A DNA stretch of 6,475 nucleotides from Bacteroidota bacterium (GTDB taxonomy: Bacteria > Bacteroidota > Bacteroidia > Flavobacteriales_D > Crocinitomicaceae). The translations under genes were made by a program, and so were the position numbers. The stretch's first letter is position 1. Each line of letters begins with the position of its first letter. The notes below the pieces were generated by a model. The model was given only the letters and a program-made list of their open reading frames with translations, did not search any database and was not told the origin of the DNA. The stretch is taken from contig SBGS01000275.1 in NCBI GenBank assembly GCA_006226555.1, forward strand, positions 1 to 6,475, written 5' to 3'. Below are positions 5,469 through 6,475 of this stretch, piece by piece.

Positions 5469-5486
5469 TAGAGGTAATTGAATTAG

Positions 5487-5864
5487 ATGAATGAATTAAT
5501 TGAAGACAATCACTCCCAAGAGCTTTGTGACGCGATTGTGGAGGGAATGCAGGAGAACAAAGCAAAAGACATTGTTGTTCTCGATCTTAGAAATATAGAC
5601 AGCGCGGTTAGTGACTTTTTTGTAATCTGTAGTGGAGACTCGTCAACGCAAGTTGATGGTATCAGCTCCTCTGTGGTTCGTCATACGCGTAAACAATTGA
5701 AAGAGAAACCTTTTGGAGTTGAAGGAAAAAGCAACAAGGAATGGGTTCTTTTAGATTACGGCAACGTGGTGGCACACATTTTCTATCACGAAACACGAGA
5801 ATTCTATGATCTTGAGGAGTTGTGGGCAGATGCTATTAGAACAGACATTGAGGACCTTAATTAA
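5487..5864 (+). CDS. rsfS: Ribosome silencing factor RsfS
   Basis: Binds ribosomal protein L14 on the large subunit and blocks joining of the small subunit, reducing translation in starvation or stationary phase. The 125 residues are full length for the family (also called RsfA, DUF143 or Iojap). Recognisable blocks are VVLDLRNIDSAVSDFFVICSG (starting at residue 30), the STQVDGI helix (53-59), E79-G80, EWVLLDYGNVVAHIF (85-99) and REFYDLEELW (104-113). The ATG at 5487 puts the first helix at the usual distance; another ATG four bases later is out of frame. ftsH begins 6 bases after its stop, so the two are almost certainly one operon. The probable promoter is in the 78-base divergent gap shared with birA. 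Confidence 0.96.
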   Translation: MNELIEDNHSQELCDAIVEGMQENKAKDIVVLDLRNIDSAVSDFFVICSGDSSTQVDGISSSVVRHTRKQLKEKPFGVEGKSNKEWVLLDYGNVVAHIFYHETREFYDLEELWADAIRTDIEDLN

Positions 5865-5870
5865 TTAGAG

Positions 5871-6475
5871 ATGGCAGAAAACGATAACAATAAGAAAAAG
5901 AGTCCATTTTCGATTTACTGGATTTACGCCGTGATCGGTCTTGCGATCATTGGTTTCAACCTTTTCATGTCCACTTCAAGCAATGTTTCTCTCAAAAGTG
6001 AGGATACATTCTTTGAGCTGGCGAAGAACAATTATGTAACGGACGTGTCTCTTGTGAACAGAGTACGCGTTGACTTTAAGCTTACACCGGAGGGTGAGGA
6101 TTACGTGAAAAAGTCGAGCGACCCGAGATTCAGAAGTATGAAGGAGATGCTGAATCGCGGAAACAGATTCGGTTCCAGAAATATGGAGTTCTCTGTAAAG
6201 ATCCTGGACCCAAGCACGTTTACAGGCACGGTAAAGGAAATGAACGACCAGCTAAAAGCTGAAGGTAAAACAACCATACAGGTCGTTCCCGAAGAAGAGA
6301 TCAATTATTTCAGTAATATCATCAGCTTCCTGTTACCGATCATCATTCTGGTTGCGATCTGGATGTTTGTCATGCGTCGTATGACGGGTGGCGGTGGCGG
6401 TGGTGCCGGCGGTCAGATCTTCAACATTGGAAAATCGAAAGCAAAGGTTTACGAGAAAGGTAAAACGACAAACGT
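5871..6475 (+). CDS. ftsH: ATP-dependent zinc metalloprotease FtsH, N-terminal part, cut by window edge
   Basis: Membrane-anchored AAA+ protease that extracts and degrades misassembled membrane proteins and short-lived regulators. The ATG at 5871 is followed by 201 visible codons plus two bases, with the frame open to the right edge. A short polar, lysine-rich N-terminus (MAENDNNKKKSP) precedes TM1 (about 15-33). The periplasmic FtsH-extracellular domain occupies about 34-145, and TM2 covers about 149-168. A glycine-rich linker (173-182) and the conserved QIFNIGKSKAKVYEKG follow. The AAA+ ATPase and the HEXXH zinc protease domain, about 450 residues, lie beyond the window, so catalytic integrity cannot be judged. 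It follows rsfS by 6 bases without its own visible promoter. Confidence 0.95.
   Translation, partial: MAENDNNKKKSPFSIYWIYAVIGLAIIGFNLFMSTSSNVSLKSEDTFFELAKNNYVTDVSLVNRVRVDFKLTPEGEDYVKKSSDPRFRSMKEMLNRGNRFGSRNMEFSVKILDPSTFTGTVKEMNDQLKAEGKTTIQVVPEEEINYFSNIISFLLPIIILVAIWMFVMRRMTGGGGGGAGGQIFNIGKSKAKVYEKGKTTN

Noticed and set aside
6386..6412. Run of glycine codons (GGT/GGC repeats) in ftsH as a variable microsatellite
   Set aside because: A glycine-rich linker just after TM2 is usual in Bacteroidota FtsH, so this is normal protein sequence.

Overview
The window looks like core chromosome of a Bacteroidota bacterium, probably a Flavobacteriales-like lineage. This rests on the protein signatures (HtpG, FtsH, PyrE and RsfS all read as Bacteroidota-type), on the general lack of strong Shine-Dalgarno sequences, and on several matches to the Bacteroidota promoter -7 element TAnnTTTG. 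Composition is moderately AT-rich. No rRNA, tRNA, CRISPR array, transposase or phage gene is visible. No gene-free stretch exceeds 300 bases; the longest is the 142-base gap at 672-813.

Layout. (1) 1-671, minus: the N-terminal 223 codons of the Hsp90 chaperone HtpG, running off the left edge. (2) 672-813: a divergent regulatory region with a good sigma-54 type -24/-12 element facing htpG, a short palindrome and three copies of GAGAATT. (3) 814-3026, plus: a two-gene unit, a 484-residue multi-pass membrane protein of unassigned function (glycosyltransferase/polymerase-like topology) coupled by an ATGA overlap to a classical short-chain dehydrogenase. (4) 3014-3637, minus: a Nudix hydrolase, converging on and overlapping the dehydrogenase. 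(5) 3646-4687, plus: pyrE and, one base after its stop, a small SRPBCC/START-like protein. (6) 4668-5408, minus: a biotin-protein ligase without an HTH domain, whose end overlaps the SRPBCC gene. (7) 5487-6475, plus: rsfS, then ftsH, which is cut by the right edge before its AAA+ domain.

The genes serve protein quality control (HtpG, FtsH), ribosome silencing (RsfS), pyrimidine synthesis (PyrE), biotin attachment (BirA) and nucleotide-type pyrophosphohydrolysis (Nudix). They are packed very tightly: two convergent 3' overlaps (13 and 20 bp), an 8-base divergent gap, a 4-base ATGA overlap and 1-base and 6-base intergenic gaps. Several promoters must therefore lie inside or against neighbouring coding sequence. 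I found no convincing undescribed multi-gene system. The best leads are the sigma-54-like htpG promoter, the near-leaderless pyrE promoter, the back-to-back birA/rsfS -7 boxes, and the uncharacterised membrane protein.
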